Of a stretch of DNA of 64,000 nucleotides, positions 51,036 to 61,738 are shown piece after piece. The stretch covers positions 124,001 to 188,000 of the forward strand of contig JASANH010000850.1 in assembly GCA_030248295.1 (NCBI GenBank), read 5' to 3'. Made by a program: the position numbers and the translations under genes. Source of the DNA: Mesodorylaimus sp. YZB2_4 (taxonomy: Eukaryota; Nematoda; Enoplea; Dorylaimida; Dorylaimidae). Each line of letters begins with the position of its first letter. The first letter of the stretch is position 1. A model generated the notes under the pieces. The model did no database searches and was not told the origin of the DNA. It worked only from the letters and a program-made list of their open reading frames with translations.

Positions 51036-54000
51036 ATGAGTACGCCAGTGACGCCGGAAGATCGGGAGATGACGCCAGGCTGTTATGGCAAGCAGTTCTC
51101 GCGTACGATGAGCAATCGAAGCGATCGTATGTGATGGCTCGTTCCCAAACCATTAATCCCAGTAAACTGGTTTTTGGTTTTTTAGTTGGCGAAGAAAACA
51201 AAGAGGATGGCGTTTCGGATAAAAAGAGTTCGAAAAGTGGGAAGAAGGATTCTCGATACTATGCCCATGTGGAAGGTGGATCGAGTGAAGAAGAACTTGT
51301 TGATACGAAGTAAGTCGGGCATTCCTTTTATGGAATCCGTAATAGGCTTGAACGAGTGTGCGGGTATGGTGCTAGCCTTTGCTAGTGCCTGTCGTGTGTT
51401 GTCTGTTTGCCAAGTGCAGTGAAGGCAAGTAAGCTCGTAGGGGGCAGTATAGTGTGTACGCAAGGCTATGTACGGGCTGGTTCACGGGCAGTGTAACTGC
51501 GCACGCGTAACTGGAACATTGTTGAAACAGGGGTCTGTTGTTGGCACGACGTCTCTCTCTTACGCTTAGCGACACCTGATACTGCGACCAGTCGCATCGG
51601 CTGCTTATGAAGTAGGACTGGTTCAGATTTGCCTGCTCATTTGTTTTATTGAACAGTGTTGCATGGGACATGCGTGAAAATGAAAGGTTGCATTAGTGCG
51701 GCTACGTCGACCACTGATTTGTGAGTGGGTTTTAAGGATTTTGTGGGATGGCAGAGTTGGACTTTGACCGTTGGCCGTTGGCTGCCTTCTGTAGTTCGAA
51801 GAAGAGTGCTAGTTGATGGTTCGAACCAGTTGGGAACAAGTGTTATATCGTTATTTCAGATCGAAGCCCAAGAAATCGACGAAGGTCTTTTCAAAATTGA
51901 AAGATCGGAGTAAGGAGGAGAAAAAAGAGGAAAAACCCAAATCAAAGTCGAAAGGGAAAGCGAGTGTCAAGGAAACTGTCTCGTTTACGACAGTGGCTTC
52001 GGGAGCTACAGCGGCTTATTGTGGACCGACTGTGGGTGAGTAACCAATGACTGGCCAGGGGGCGATCCCTACAGGAGGTTCGACAAGTCTCATTGATCAC
52101 TGATGGAAAGATGCAGCATGATCGTATGCGATCCGTCAGTGATTCTGTCGGAGGGGGTCGCAAAACACTGCATTATGGATTCCAGTGGGGCTGGCCTCGT
52201 AAACTGCATTTCGCGTAGGAGCTGCTGCTTTCAAGTTCTGTGCAGCCAGAGTTATCTCTCCTGTTTTCAGCGGTTCGTCCAGTCTTCGGAGTGCCATTGG
52301 CCGAAGCTGTTAAGAATAGTCCCAGCCACGATGGCGTTCCCATTCCGGTCATATTTCGGCTGTGTATTGAATACGTGACCGAACATGGTTTGTGGTCACC
52401 TTTTCAACCTACATTTGATCCATGTAGGGACAATTATGGTTTTATAGGTCTTCGATTGGAGGGCATTTATCGCATATCGACCCCGAAATCGACTTTGGAT
52501 GACTTGCGATACCAGGTCGATCATCGACGCGAGCCCGTGTTCCCGGATGCTTACGCTGCAGCTGCTTTATTGAAGCTGTTCCTGCGAGAATTACCAGAAC
52601 CTGTTTTGTCCTTTGAATTGACGGATCCGTTTGAAACTGCCTTTGATAGTGAGTCGAATTTGATTACGGGGTTCTGGCCAGGTGTCCTGGGGACCATAGG
52701 AGGTTGACCTGACGGCGCATTGAAGCTCCTTGTGTGCTCACGTCACTCCGACTGCTCTCAGCGCACTGCCGCATACTAGAGGTCAGCTGCAATGCTGAGC
52801 CCTGATTGTGTTTGATCGATGCCTATCTGAAACGGGATTAGGCTCGAAATAGCTCGATTAAACTAGTTTTAATATTAACTCGGCGTTTTTCTAGCGTGCA
52901 AGAATAAGGTTGAATGGCTCGGGCGGTTGAGCGATCTTGTTGAACGTTTACCAGCGTGCAATCGGTCGTTGCTGGCGTATTTGTTCGCTCACATGGACGA
53001 GGTTATACAAATGGTGAGGCAAAGCCGGGCGAGTTGATGCCGGGCACGAAATGATTTGCCGGCCTCGTGGGTCAGGCGTCTGCCTCTCACGCCAGGTGCG
53101 CAGTTACGGGCGAGTGTTCGACTCGCGGGCCGGTAAATCATTTCGTGTAAAATGTGTCCCTTCACCCTCGAGTGCGCATAAGCGTTTGGTGATGTGGTAA
53201 AACATGAACATGAACATGAGTTATGCTGGTTTAGCGCATGGGTTTTCTTTTTAGCAAGAATACAACAAAATGAATGTGCCGTGTATCGGTCTGGTCTTAC
53301 AACCAACACTGAATATTAGCCAACGTTTATTGAGTTGCTTCCTGGAACATTGGCGTCTACTGTTCGCAAAAGTTCCTATCAAACGGTAAGTGCACTAGGT
53401 ACAAGGGCGTAATATACGCTTCAGTTAGACTTGGTCGGAAGTTGTGGACTCGGGCCTGTGATTGGAATGAATAGACTGCGGGTTTGGTGGATCTGTGGAC
53501 TCCGTGGATTCTGGGGCGTGGGCGCTGTGAACGGGTGTCGCCTCAGGTTGGTCGGTCTTCGAAGCGTGCCCGTTTTCGATAGGCTCCTTGAATTTGTTGA
53601 TATGCCTGGAATGAAGTGGTGGATGGATTTATGGGTTTGGGAGGGACAGCAAGTGTGGAACTTACGTGGCAGTCATTTCTGTTTCGTCGATTTGTTTCGA
53701 TCTGGCCACGGGGGCCTGATAAACGGCTGACTTGTCTACTCGTCCTCGAGGCGGCTGTTTGCCTTTGCTTCGTCGCATGACTACGACCACGATGGCGATG
53801 ACGGCAACAGTGGCAACGCCGACGATGGCTGCTACGACACCTATGACGATTTTGACTTTGCCTGAATCGGAATGGCTAGAGGCGTCCTTGAGAGCTGTCG
53901 AACCGCCAGCGCTGGGTGCTTTGGTGGTGGTGGTGGGGGTGGTGGAACTGGCGATTGTTGTCGGGTTGGACGAGTTTAGGTCGTTTTGGCTCGTAGTTTG

Positions 54001-57000
54001 GTATGTCCACTTTGTGGTCGTGGTGTCGGGCTGGTCGATCTCGGTTAGCGGTACGAAGGGCTTTAGTTTGGATGGATCGAGGGTCAGAAGGGTTTGCCCT
54101 CTTAGCTCTAACGGATCCCAGCAAGTGATGTCGTCGGCATTGATTAGAGTAAGATTGGAGCGGGTGGTCTTGTCCTTCAGCCAGGTCACAAACCAGGCTA
54201 ATTTGTCGTCGCAGATCCATTTGATTCCGGTCAGATCGAGGTATTCCAAGTGCGTAAAATAGGAGAATGATCCGGGGGGCACAGTGGACAGTTGCGTGTC
54301 GGCCAAAGATAAGTTTTTGATGCGTGCGCCGTACTGAAATGAATTGGGTTGCAGGGAATAGAGGTTGATTCCACTCAGGTCTAAGGCCTCCAGGGTTAGT
54401 CCTATCGGCTGGAGGAAATCGGGTTTTATGGCAGTCACGTTCGAAAGGGACAAGTTAAGTACGCGGAGATCGTTCAGGCCGTCGAATGCCAATGGATCGA
54501 CGTATTGTAGAAAATAGTTTTTACGTAAGTTCAACGTTTCCAATCGAGGCATTGCGGCGAAGGCGGCCTCGGGAATAAAATAGAGATTATTCCAGTCTAA
54601 ATTGAGTTGTTCGACGGAAGTGAGACCCTGGAATGTTTCCGGCCAAATGTCCTCCACGTAATTGGCCTGGATGTCCAGTACTCTCAAATTAGACTGAGCT
54701 CGAAACGCTCCGTCGTCGATACGCTTCAGGATATTCTGCATAAGGATCAGGTCGGTCAAATTTGTCATCCCGGCGAATGAATCAGCAGTAATGTTCTCGA
54801 TGTAATTGGTTGATAGGTCCAAGACTTGCAGGTTGCGTAGGGCACTAAAGGCGTTGTCCGGAACTTCGTGTAAGTTGTTGTTGTACAGAATGAGGGTTTT
54901 TGCTGAAGTCAGTTTGTTAAGTTCTTTCAACGCCGACTCGTTCATCGAATTGCGGGGGCCTAGAATGGCCGTTTCGACGTTGTAAAGGTCATCGAAAGCT
55001 CCTTCTTCCACGACAACGATCTGATTTCCGACTAGATCCAGATGTTTTAAGTTAGTAAGTCCACGAAAATCGTCCTTGAAAATTGTGTATATATAAGTGT
55101 TCTGGAGAGTGAGCGATTCGAGTGCAGTCAGATTAGCGATGGACGAAGGTACGACGAGCATGTTGCATCCGGAAATGTATAATTTTTTGAGGGAACGTTC
55201 TAAGCCGGCGAAAGTGCGATTGAGAACTAATCGGTCATTCTTGCATCCGACGATCATAATTTCGTTGAGTGTTTGACCAAATTTCTGGAAGTAGTTGTCG
55301 GGGATGCCGATTTGGTCGTCGAAGTCCATGTACTCGATATTGACCGAAGTCAGTTTCTTGCCTGCTTTGGACACGGAGTCGAGTGCCTGGGACAAATCGT
55401 GGAAGGTGGCTTGCATGAGGCAATTGACTTGGACTGGGGGATCGTCGGACGCGGTCGCATTGTCACAGAAACAGGGTGGTAATGTTTCATTTTTTTCAAG
55501 ATTCGGAATGAAAAGCATAAGGCTCGGGCAGCCGGGGATATTGACGAAGGTCGCCCGGGTGGGGAGATAATGAGCTGTTAGGAAAATAAAGCAGAGGATA
55601 ATGGAGGCGAATTTGATCATGGTTAATGTACTCAAATACACATGTCAGGAAGGCCAACTTTTGATGGAGGACGATGTTGTCGTCTGATAATATAAGGCGG
55701 CAGGACGTCTTTCACCTACGCTATTAGACTCTGGATGCGAGTCCAAATATGGGCATTGGCACGTGACAGCGCGTAGAATTGGTTAATATAGGCGAGCACA
55801 GTTGGCTGCCCACGAGTAAGAGTGCGTGCGTGTTGAAGGCGGTATTGTAGAAAACAGTGGTGTAGGCCTGGCCATGCCTTCGTTCTTGGTCATTACGCAC
55901 AATGACGACACGCAAAAGATTGTTGTCCCGACGTGTCGATGGTGGGCGTAGGCAACCCACTTGAAGGCAGTCGTCGCCTAGGATCCGGTTTTGAAATTTC
56001 TACCAATCATTCTTAGGGAAGTGGAATAAGACAGCATTTTTCCACTTTCGGCTGCCCTTTGGTACGGGGCAAATAGCCCACGGTGGCCATTATGTTTTGT
56101 GCTGCACGAGCCTAACGAACGATCGAAATCCTGCGGACCAAAGCCGAATCACATCGCCGTTTCTGGTATTTGTAAATTCACGTGCATCGTTTAGTTTCCG
56201 GTTTGACTACTGCGCAATAGAATTGTCTAAAACAGATGGCTATGATGCAGGGTGAGAGGAGTGTGAGTCTGACAACTCCCGCTTGATGGTTTGAGCGTTG
56301 GAGGGGCGGCTGGGCCTGATAGAGCATCCAGGACGAGTGTGTTTCATTTCAGGTACGTGTCTCCAATACGGCCATCGCGATTCAGTCTGGAATTTCCGTC
56401 GGGAATCAAGTACTGATTTCACTTTTTGAGGAATGCAGTGACGACCAAATCTTATGTTGTCAGGGGAATCGAAGAGGAGTTGGCCAAGCAAGAATCCCTA
56501 CTCAAGTGTCTGCATGCTGATCTGGCAGCCGAAGGCGAGGATCCAAAGAAGACGGAGGAACTGTGGGATGTGGTGAGAATAATTACGCAACTGAAAAGAG
56601 AGGTGAGAAAGGACTGCTCAGTCGCATGTTGGATCCTAAGTTGTTATCTGGGGGCTTTGTGGGTGGCCCCAGCCTCGTATGGCGGCGAGCCTTTCTAACT
56701 TTTCAGCTGAAGCGCTTGAAGAAAGAAGAGCACAACCCGTCAAGTCAAATGGCTGCAGGAGAAAGTTTGCGAGGTACTTTCAAGGATATGTTGGGGCCCA
56801 CAAGACTGGTCACGTGGTTCCGTCTTAGGTCCTTGTTTGGAAATGTTCGAAGAGAAGCAACTGTTGGCCGTACAAATGCAGCTTCGAGAGCAGATCGAGG
56901 CCGAACAACGAGCTATCAACGAATGTCAAAAATTGCTGGCGGAAATCGAAGGCAAGAGTGACGACGCCGAAGAGTCCGATGAGGAAGTGCAAGAGGTAGG

Positions 57001-57344
57001 ACGAAGGAAGATGCTTGATGATGAGGGTGCTAATATAATGATGATTTGTTTAGAGTGAGATGTCTGAAGACGAATGGCGAAGGCAGTATAACGAGCTCGA
57101 GGTAAGTGGCTTTCAATTGGACTCGGCCAATGCATTGCTTGGGCACTACACCTCTAATTCGCAATGTCGCTTGGGAACCTGTTCCTGGGTCACAAGGAAT
57201 TCGTGTATTTTTTTATTGCAGGAACAACGTGACCGTCTCATAGCCGGAATCATTGAGGAACGGTACAAATGCGCTCACTTGCGCGCCTGCATCGAAATGC
57301 TGACGCTTTCGAAGCAGAAACAGCACGAGGCCACGAGACTCTGA
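51036..57344 (+). CDS. ralbp1: RalBP1 (RLIP76), RhoGAP and Ral effector
   Basis: Links RalA/B to Rac/Cdc42 and endocytosis. Thirteen exons: 51036-51126, 51186-51309, 51860-52035, 52271-52387, 52448-52648, 52895-53013, 53255-53385, 56353-56409, 56464-56602, 56707-56773, 56829-56995, 57054-57101 and 57222-57344. The sum is 1560 bases, 519 residues. A lysine-rich N-terminus (KKSTKVFSKLKDRSKEE) leads into the RhoGAP domain from VFGVPLAEAV, with the arginine finger in EGIYRIS, LLKLFLRELPEPVL and LVLQPTLNISQRLL. The Ral-binding coiled coil begins at GIEEELAKQESLLKCLHADL, as in human RalBP1, and continues through LREQIEAEQRAINECQKLL to a C-terminal coil. Intron 6 is largely a SINE, and intron 7 (2967 bases) contains an LRR gene on the other strand. 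The first-exon donor has two close options. Confidence 0.92.
53057..53219 (+). repeat. tRNA-derived SINE in a RalBP1 intron
   Basis: Nearly identical to the copy at 1181-1346, with the same box-B T-arm, body and ATGAAC-unit tail. It takes up most of the 241-base RalBP1 intron 53014-53254, in the same orientation as the host gene. High identity between the copies suggests recent activity. Confidence 0.85.
53662..55620 (-). CDS. single-exon leucine-rich-repeat transmembrane protein
   Basis: 652 residues without an intron, start at 55620. Domains in order: signal peptide (about 1-22, MIKFASIILCFIFLTAHYL); a cysteine-bearing N-terminal cap (PCFCDN ... VNCL); about 13-14 leucine-rich repeats of 24 residues (about 130-460, for example LRNLQVLDLSTNYIENITADSF); and a C-terminal cap (KWICDDKLAWFVTWL ... 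DITCWDPLELRG). A Thr/Ser/Pro-rich stalk, one membrane helix (VKIVIGVVAAIVGVATVAVI) and a short basic tail (RRSKGKQPPRGR) follow. This is a type I cell-surface protein of the extracellular LRR class, such as chaoptin- or EGG-6/LRON-like proteins. The ligand is unknown. It lies entirely within RalBP1 intron 7, antisense. A further in-frame extension of seven codons upstream lacks an ATG. Confidence 0.9.
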   Translation of the reverse strand: MIKFASIILCFIFLTAHYLPTRATFVNIPGCPSLMLFIPNLEKNETLPPCFCDNATASDDPPVQVNCLMQATFHDLSQALDSVSKAGKKLTSVNIEYMDFDDQIGIPDNYFQKFGQTLNEIMIVGCKNDRLVLNRTFAGLERSLKKLYISGCNMLVVPSSIANLTALESLTLQNTYIYTIFKDDFRGLTNLKHLDLVGNQIVVVEEGAFDDLYNVETAILGPRNSMNESALKELNKLTSAKTLILYNNNLHEVPDNAFSALRNLQVLDLSTNYIENITADSFAGMTNLTDLILMQNILKRIDDGAFRAQSNLRVLDIQANYVEDIWPETFQGLTSVEQLNLDWNNLYFIPEAAFAAMPRLETLNLRKNYFLQYVDPLAFDGLNDLRVLNLSLSNVTAIKPDFLQPIGLTLEALDLSGINLYSLQPNSFQYGARIKNLSLADTQLSTVPPGSFSYFTHLEYLDLTGIKWICDDKLAWFVTWLKDKTTRSNLTLINADDITCWDPLELRGQTLLTLDPSKLKPFVPLTEIDQPDTTTTKWTYQTTSQNDLNSSNPTTIASSTTPTTTTKAPSAGGSTALKDASSHSDSGKVKIVIGVVAAIVGVATVAVIAIVVVVMRRSKGKQPPRGRVDKSAVYQAPVARSKQIDETEMTAT

Positions 57345-57552
57345 TTGACTGTTTAGTATCCTATCGCTTACTCGTCATTTTCAAGTGCATTCCGACATTT
57401 CAATTCGAGATTTCGTTTTCGTTTTCTGTGTTTTCAGTGGTGGGTGGCAATTTTTGTAAGCATCTTATGTGTCTTATAGCCCCACAAGGGAAACGCGATA
57501 TCCGCAAAATCACACGCAGGACATATACAAACCAAAAGGGCGATACTACGTA

Positions 57553-58419
57553 TCACATTAATGGCCGACCCCGTCCAACACCACCCCGAGGAGCAGCAGT
57601 TTGTGCGCCTCGTATTTCGGCTTGTTGCAGGGCAATGGCCAACAGGAGGTCGTTGTCCAGTTGCTCGTTGGCTCGTGGCGTCTGCGGCGCGGACGATGTC
57701 AGGACGGGCGTTGTGGCTGCTGGCATGGAACCGGCGAGAGCTCTTCGATTCTCGAAAGCAGTTTCGGACCCGTTCGCTCGACGAGGCTGGGTGTCTTGGC
57801 CGGGTACTGCCATCGCGTTGGCCTCGGGTATCGTATCGTCCTCGTCCTCTTCGTCGGCCGAATGATAGCCGCACGACACGCACGATAGGTCTTGGTCCTG
57901 GAATTGGAGATGGTAGGCGTAGGGGACATCTCTTTTCCGGTCTAGCTCCTTGGCCCTGTCCCGCACCAAGCGCGCCCGGCAGCCCGCCAGTGCTCGTCGA
58001 CAGTCGTCCAATTCGGCGCACAACTCGTGCGCTCGGGCCACTTTCTGCGGACTCGACCACAACGAGCACACCTCGCGAACACGAGCCGCCACTCCTCGCT
58101 GTCGCGCCATTTGCGACCACCAAATGTCGTCGCGACTGGCTCTTTCCTGTTGGGCCAAACGGGCCAAGGCGTCCACTCGCGCCTCGACTTCGCGTCGCAG
58201 CGCGTCCACAGTTCGTTGTTCCAGTTCGCAATCACGTTTCACAGCGGCCACCTGAGCTTGGCGCAGTTGGCTCAGCTCCTCTTCTCGCGACTTGGCTCGG
58301 CGAGGAGAGCCAGCTCCGTTGGGTTCTTCGTCCGATATTGATTCAGGCTCGGCGACTTCGTTTTTCTCAAAATCGGTTTTGATCAACGACGTCGGCGTGA
58401 CACTGCGTTCTTGATCCAT
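57553..58419 (-). CDS. unrecognised coiled-coil protein with acidic C-terminal half
   Basis: One open frame of 288 residues from the ATG in MDQERSVTPTS. I do not recognise the family. Residues about 40-170 are a charged Ala/Arg/Glu coiled coil (SREEELSQLRQAQVAAVKRD; QERASRDDIWWSQMARQRG). Next comes VPYAYHLQFQDQDLSCVSC, an acidic block (HSADEEDEDD), a low-complexity linker, and near the end DNDLLLAIALQQAEIRGA, which resembles a ubiquitin-interacting motif except that the usual Ser is Gln. The end is Gly/Arg rich. The gene is convergent with RalBP1, 208 bases between stops. The opposite strand is also open for 273 codons, but its translation is Arg/Ser/Pro-rich and looks like a shadow. Confidence 0.6.
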   Translation of the reverse strand: MDQERSVTPTSLIKTDFEKNEVAEPESISDEEPNGAGSPRRAKSREEELSQLRQAQVAAVKRDCELEQRTVDALRREVEARVDALARLAQQERASRDDIWWSQMARQRGVAARVREVCSLWSSPQKVARAHELCAELDDCRRALAGCRARLVRDRAKELDRKRDVPYAYHLQFQDQDLSCVSCGYHSADEEDEDDTIPEANAMAVPGQDTQPRRANGSETAFENRRALAGSMPAATTPVLTSSAPQTPRANEQLDNDLLLAIALQQAEIRGAQTAAPRGGVGRGRPLM

Positions 58420-59227
58420 GGCCCCAGTGGCGCACCAACCACGTGCCAGATTTGACAATGCGGCACTGACTGCAGCAACGAACGATGCTACGTGTGAGGA
58501 CGGACACTAACCATGTGCTCCCTGTCAGCTCACGTGTGGCCACTGACACTTACAACGAGTCACGTGGCTCCTGTCTTCACCTGCACTATTGGACGTGATG
58601 CGCATGACAGGCTCTGAGTACCTGAGTAGCTTTGCTGGCTCGCTAAGCTAGCGTGCGACAAGCTATGTGCACACGCTAGTTTGCGTTCTCTGTTCGGCCC
58701 TGTGCCCATTTCTGCAATTTCGGCGTTCGAGGAAGCACCGCGCAGGAACGAGGAAGCACCCTCACAGCGTGTGTGATCGTCTCGGAACTGAAAGTCATTA
58801 AGGAACAGATTAGAGAGCGAGTTCAAAGATGGCCTCACGATCAGAGTACAGACCTACATAGCATACCAGGCCCTCAGATCACACCGTGTTTTGATAGATT
58901 TCCATCATAGACCATCCAGCAGTATTGTTTTTGAAATCCGCGCCATTTTTTAAACACTTGTTGCAGCCACTTACCCCAGTTGTCTGCTTCCACGTTTTCC
59001 TGTGCGAAAAGTCTCCTGCTGGCTGGGCTGGCCAGCTACTGCAGTAGTCTTGACATTGTATTTTATCTAGATATAATATCAATAGAAAAACCATGCAGTA
59101 AGTTTATCTCGGCCTATCTATCAATATATAATATATTAATATTGATCATCTGTCACTGGGCTGGTTCTCTCGGTGTATGAAAAACGTTGGTTTACTGGCT
59201 TCTCTAGTCGTAATTTTGTTAAAAGCT
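58420..59227. other. divergent intergenic region, coiled-coil gene (-) to UBA5 (+)
   Basis: No gene recognised. Probably holds the two promoters. Confidence 0.5.
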
Positions 59228-61094
59228 ATGAGTGCGCCGGCTGGTGCAACAAGCGATCTGATCGAGTCAATGCGAGCCTTGCGGGAAGATATCGAGAAAG
59301 ACATTGGTTCGAAGGGTACAGAAGAAAATCGCATGAGGTCAAGCGAAATGAAGAAGTCAGGGACTGCACGACAAAAGATTTCGAAAATGAGTGCCGAAGT
59401 TGTGGACTCGAATCCGTACAGGTAGGCCCGGTAGCTAATATAGGCAGCACCTTTTTGAGCACCTACGCAATTCGCAATTTGTTTTCAAATTTTTCACGTT
59501 CACGTTCTGAACTTGACCCTGTAGGTGGGCTTAACTAGAATCGATCTTTTTAGCCGATTGATGGCGTTAAAACGCATGGGCATAGTGGATAATTACGAAA
59601 AGATACGAGAATATTCAGTTTTGATCGTCGGAGTTGGTGGTGTTGGTAGTGTGGTTGCCGAAATGTTGACTCGATGTGGTATAGGAAAGGTAACAAAAGT
59701 TCTTCGTTTCATCTCTGCATATTAGAATGCTGCAATATGTGCTGTATCTCTTTTTAGCTAATTTTGTTCGACTACGACAAAGTTGAACTGGCGAATATGA
59801 ACCGTTTGTTTTTCCAGCCGCATCAAGCTGGTATTAGCAAGGTGGAAGCTGCTCGTCATACACTTGAGTAAGTCGGTCTCCTTGCAGTGCTCACTGTGGG
59901 CTTTATTGGGTGTTCTCATTTCAGGCAGATAAACCCGGATGTCGATATCGAAGTACATAATTTCAATATAACCACTGTGGAAAACTTCGACAAATTCGTG
60001 GATCGTATCCAAAATGGCGGTATTCTAGCAGGGTCCCGAGTGGACCTGGTGCTGAGTTGCGTGGATAATTATGAAGCTCGTATGACCGTTAACACTGTGA
60101 GCACTAACGTCTTATTTTGTGCCGAGTGATTTATGGCATTTCTGTGATTTCCACGCAGGCGTGCAATGAATTGGGCCAACCGTGGTTCGAATCAGGGGTT
60201 AGCGAAAATGCCGTTTCCGGACATATTCAGTTCTTGAATCCTGGCGAGTTAGCCTGTTTCGCGGTATGAGGAACTGATTGCATATAGTTTCACTTTTTTG
60301 AGCTGCTCTTTCATTTTCAGTGTGCACCTCCGTTGGTCGTGGCATCGAATATTGACGAGAAGACTCTGAAGAAAGAAGGTGTTTGCGCAGCCAGCTTGCC
60401 GACGACAATGGGCGTTGTGGCCGGTATATTGGTCCAAAATGTGCTCAAGTACTTTCTGATTTCGTCCTTTAGCATTTTGGCCTGGCATGACTTACTTTCT
60501 GACGCAGGTATTTATTGAAGTTCGGCGAGGTGTCCTATTATCTCGGCTACAATAGTTTGCAAGATTTCTTTCCTAAGTACGAAATGAAACCAAATCCAAA
60601 CTGCGACGATCGGCACTGCAGGAAAAGACAGGCGGAATATCAGGTATGGCAACCCTTATAGTTAGCGACCCTGTAGTGAACGTGATCTCCTTCCTTGTAG
60701 ACCTTAGTAAACGAGAGGGCACGAATGAATCCGCCTAAACAGGAAACAGCGGAGGTAGCCATTGTCCACGAAACGAATGAATTCGGTAAGGAAGCCGAGC
60801 CTGGGAGAAGACTGGTTCACTGTGGAAATCGTTTTTAGGCATCGAGTTAGTTGACGAATCACACTTTGAAAACGGATCAACTGAGGTGGCTGTTGGACTG
60901 AAGTATGCGTACGAAGCGCCAGATAGAGATGATAAGCAGGTCAGTGCTATTTGCCAAAGGACTAAGACCACTTGGTCCAACACGAACAAAGCGGGTCATG
61001 AGCTGATAATCTGTTCTAGAACACACCGCAAGAGGCGATATCCAACGATGGACAAAGTCTGGACGATCTAATGGCCAGAATGAAAACTCTATAA
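59228..61094 (+). CDS. uba5: UBA5, UFM1-activating E1 enzyme
   Basis: Adenylates UFM1 and carries it as a thioester for transfer to UFC1. Ten exons: 59228-59421, 59554-59689, 59758-59867, 59925-60096, 60159-60263, 60321-60448, 60508-60643, 60701-60785, 60839-60939 and 61020-61094. The sum is 1242 bases, 413 residues. The ATP site has VGVGGVGS, and [23 protein letters not shown] is near-identical to human. The catalytic cysteine lies in [13 protein letters not shown] (about residue 261). Zinc ligands are in ACFACAPP and CDDRHC. The C-terminal region has HETNEFGIELVDE, the UFM1/LC3-interacting motif, and ends [10 protein letters not shown], the UFC1-binding helix. The start chosen is MSAPAG; an in-frame ATG at 59177 would add a hydrophobic leader unusual for this cytosolic enzyme. 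Confidence 0.96.
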
Positions 61095-61738
61095 TTAGGT
61101 GTTCTCTTTCGGAGTGACATATCGTTTGGGCTATATGTGATGGTTATTGTATTTTTTCGTCCTTCGGTGAGGCCTTTCTCAACACCCTTATTGCTGCCAG
61201 GTGGCAACGTATTTCCTAATTGTCTGTTTCCTTTGTGTTTCACTGGTAAAAAGGGGCTACACGGTGTGCTAGCATTCTTGATTATATGGGCCAAAGTCCC
61301 TTGTTCTTGAACTAGGGTCCGAGATTTGGTTTGGTTCATGCTTTAGACTGTGCCACGGGTGACTTGGCTGCTTATCAGGGCGGGGACACGACGGGCGCCT
61401 TTGATCAACCGCCTGCTTGCCTAATGGATGTTTCCGCTTCGTGGTCATTGGTTAACACATGCTGGCTGCTAATTAACGGCTCTGTCGCTTTTACGGTCGC
61501 GAAGTCAGCTTGAAGCACGAGCTAAGCCGACAGGTGTCGAGAAAACTGTTGACTAGTCTTCGTTATTGAATAGGTTGTGAACATTTTGATCGTAAAAGGG
61601 GGCCAGGCTTGTCGTGTCGGGGCACCGCGTATCCTCCTGATCAGACCTTACTTGACGAACGGCGGGAGCAAGGGTAAGTCGGCGCTTAAAAATTGTTTTG
61701 TTTTCTCTAGATTGAATGTTTGCTCAAGAAATCAACTA
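61095..61738. other. intergenic, UBA5 to guanylate kinase
   Basis: Short region between two same-strand genes. No coding signal apart from the in-frame extension upstream of the kinase start. Confidence 0.5.

Noticed and set aside
57561-58382. 273-codon open frame on the plus strand, antisense to the coiled-coil gene
   Set aside because: The translation is Arg/Ser/Pro-rich with no domain pattern, as expected for the shadow of a GC-rich coding strand.
60182-60196. tRNA B-box-like GGTTCGAATC
   Set aside because: Lies within UBA5 exon 5 coding sequence, with no A box or cloverleaf around it.
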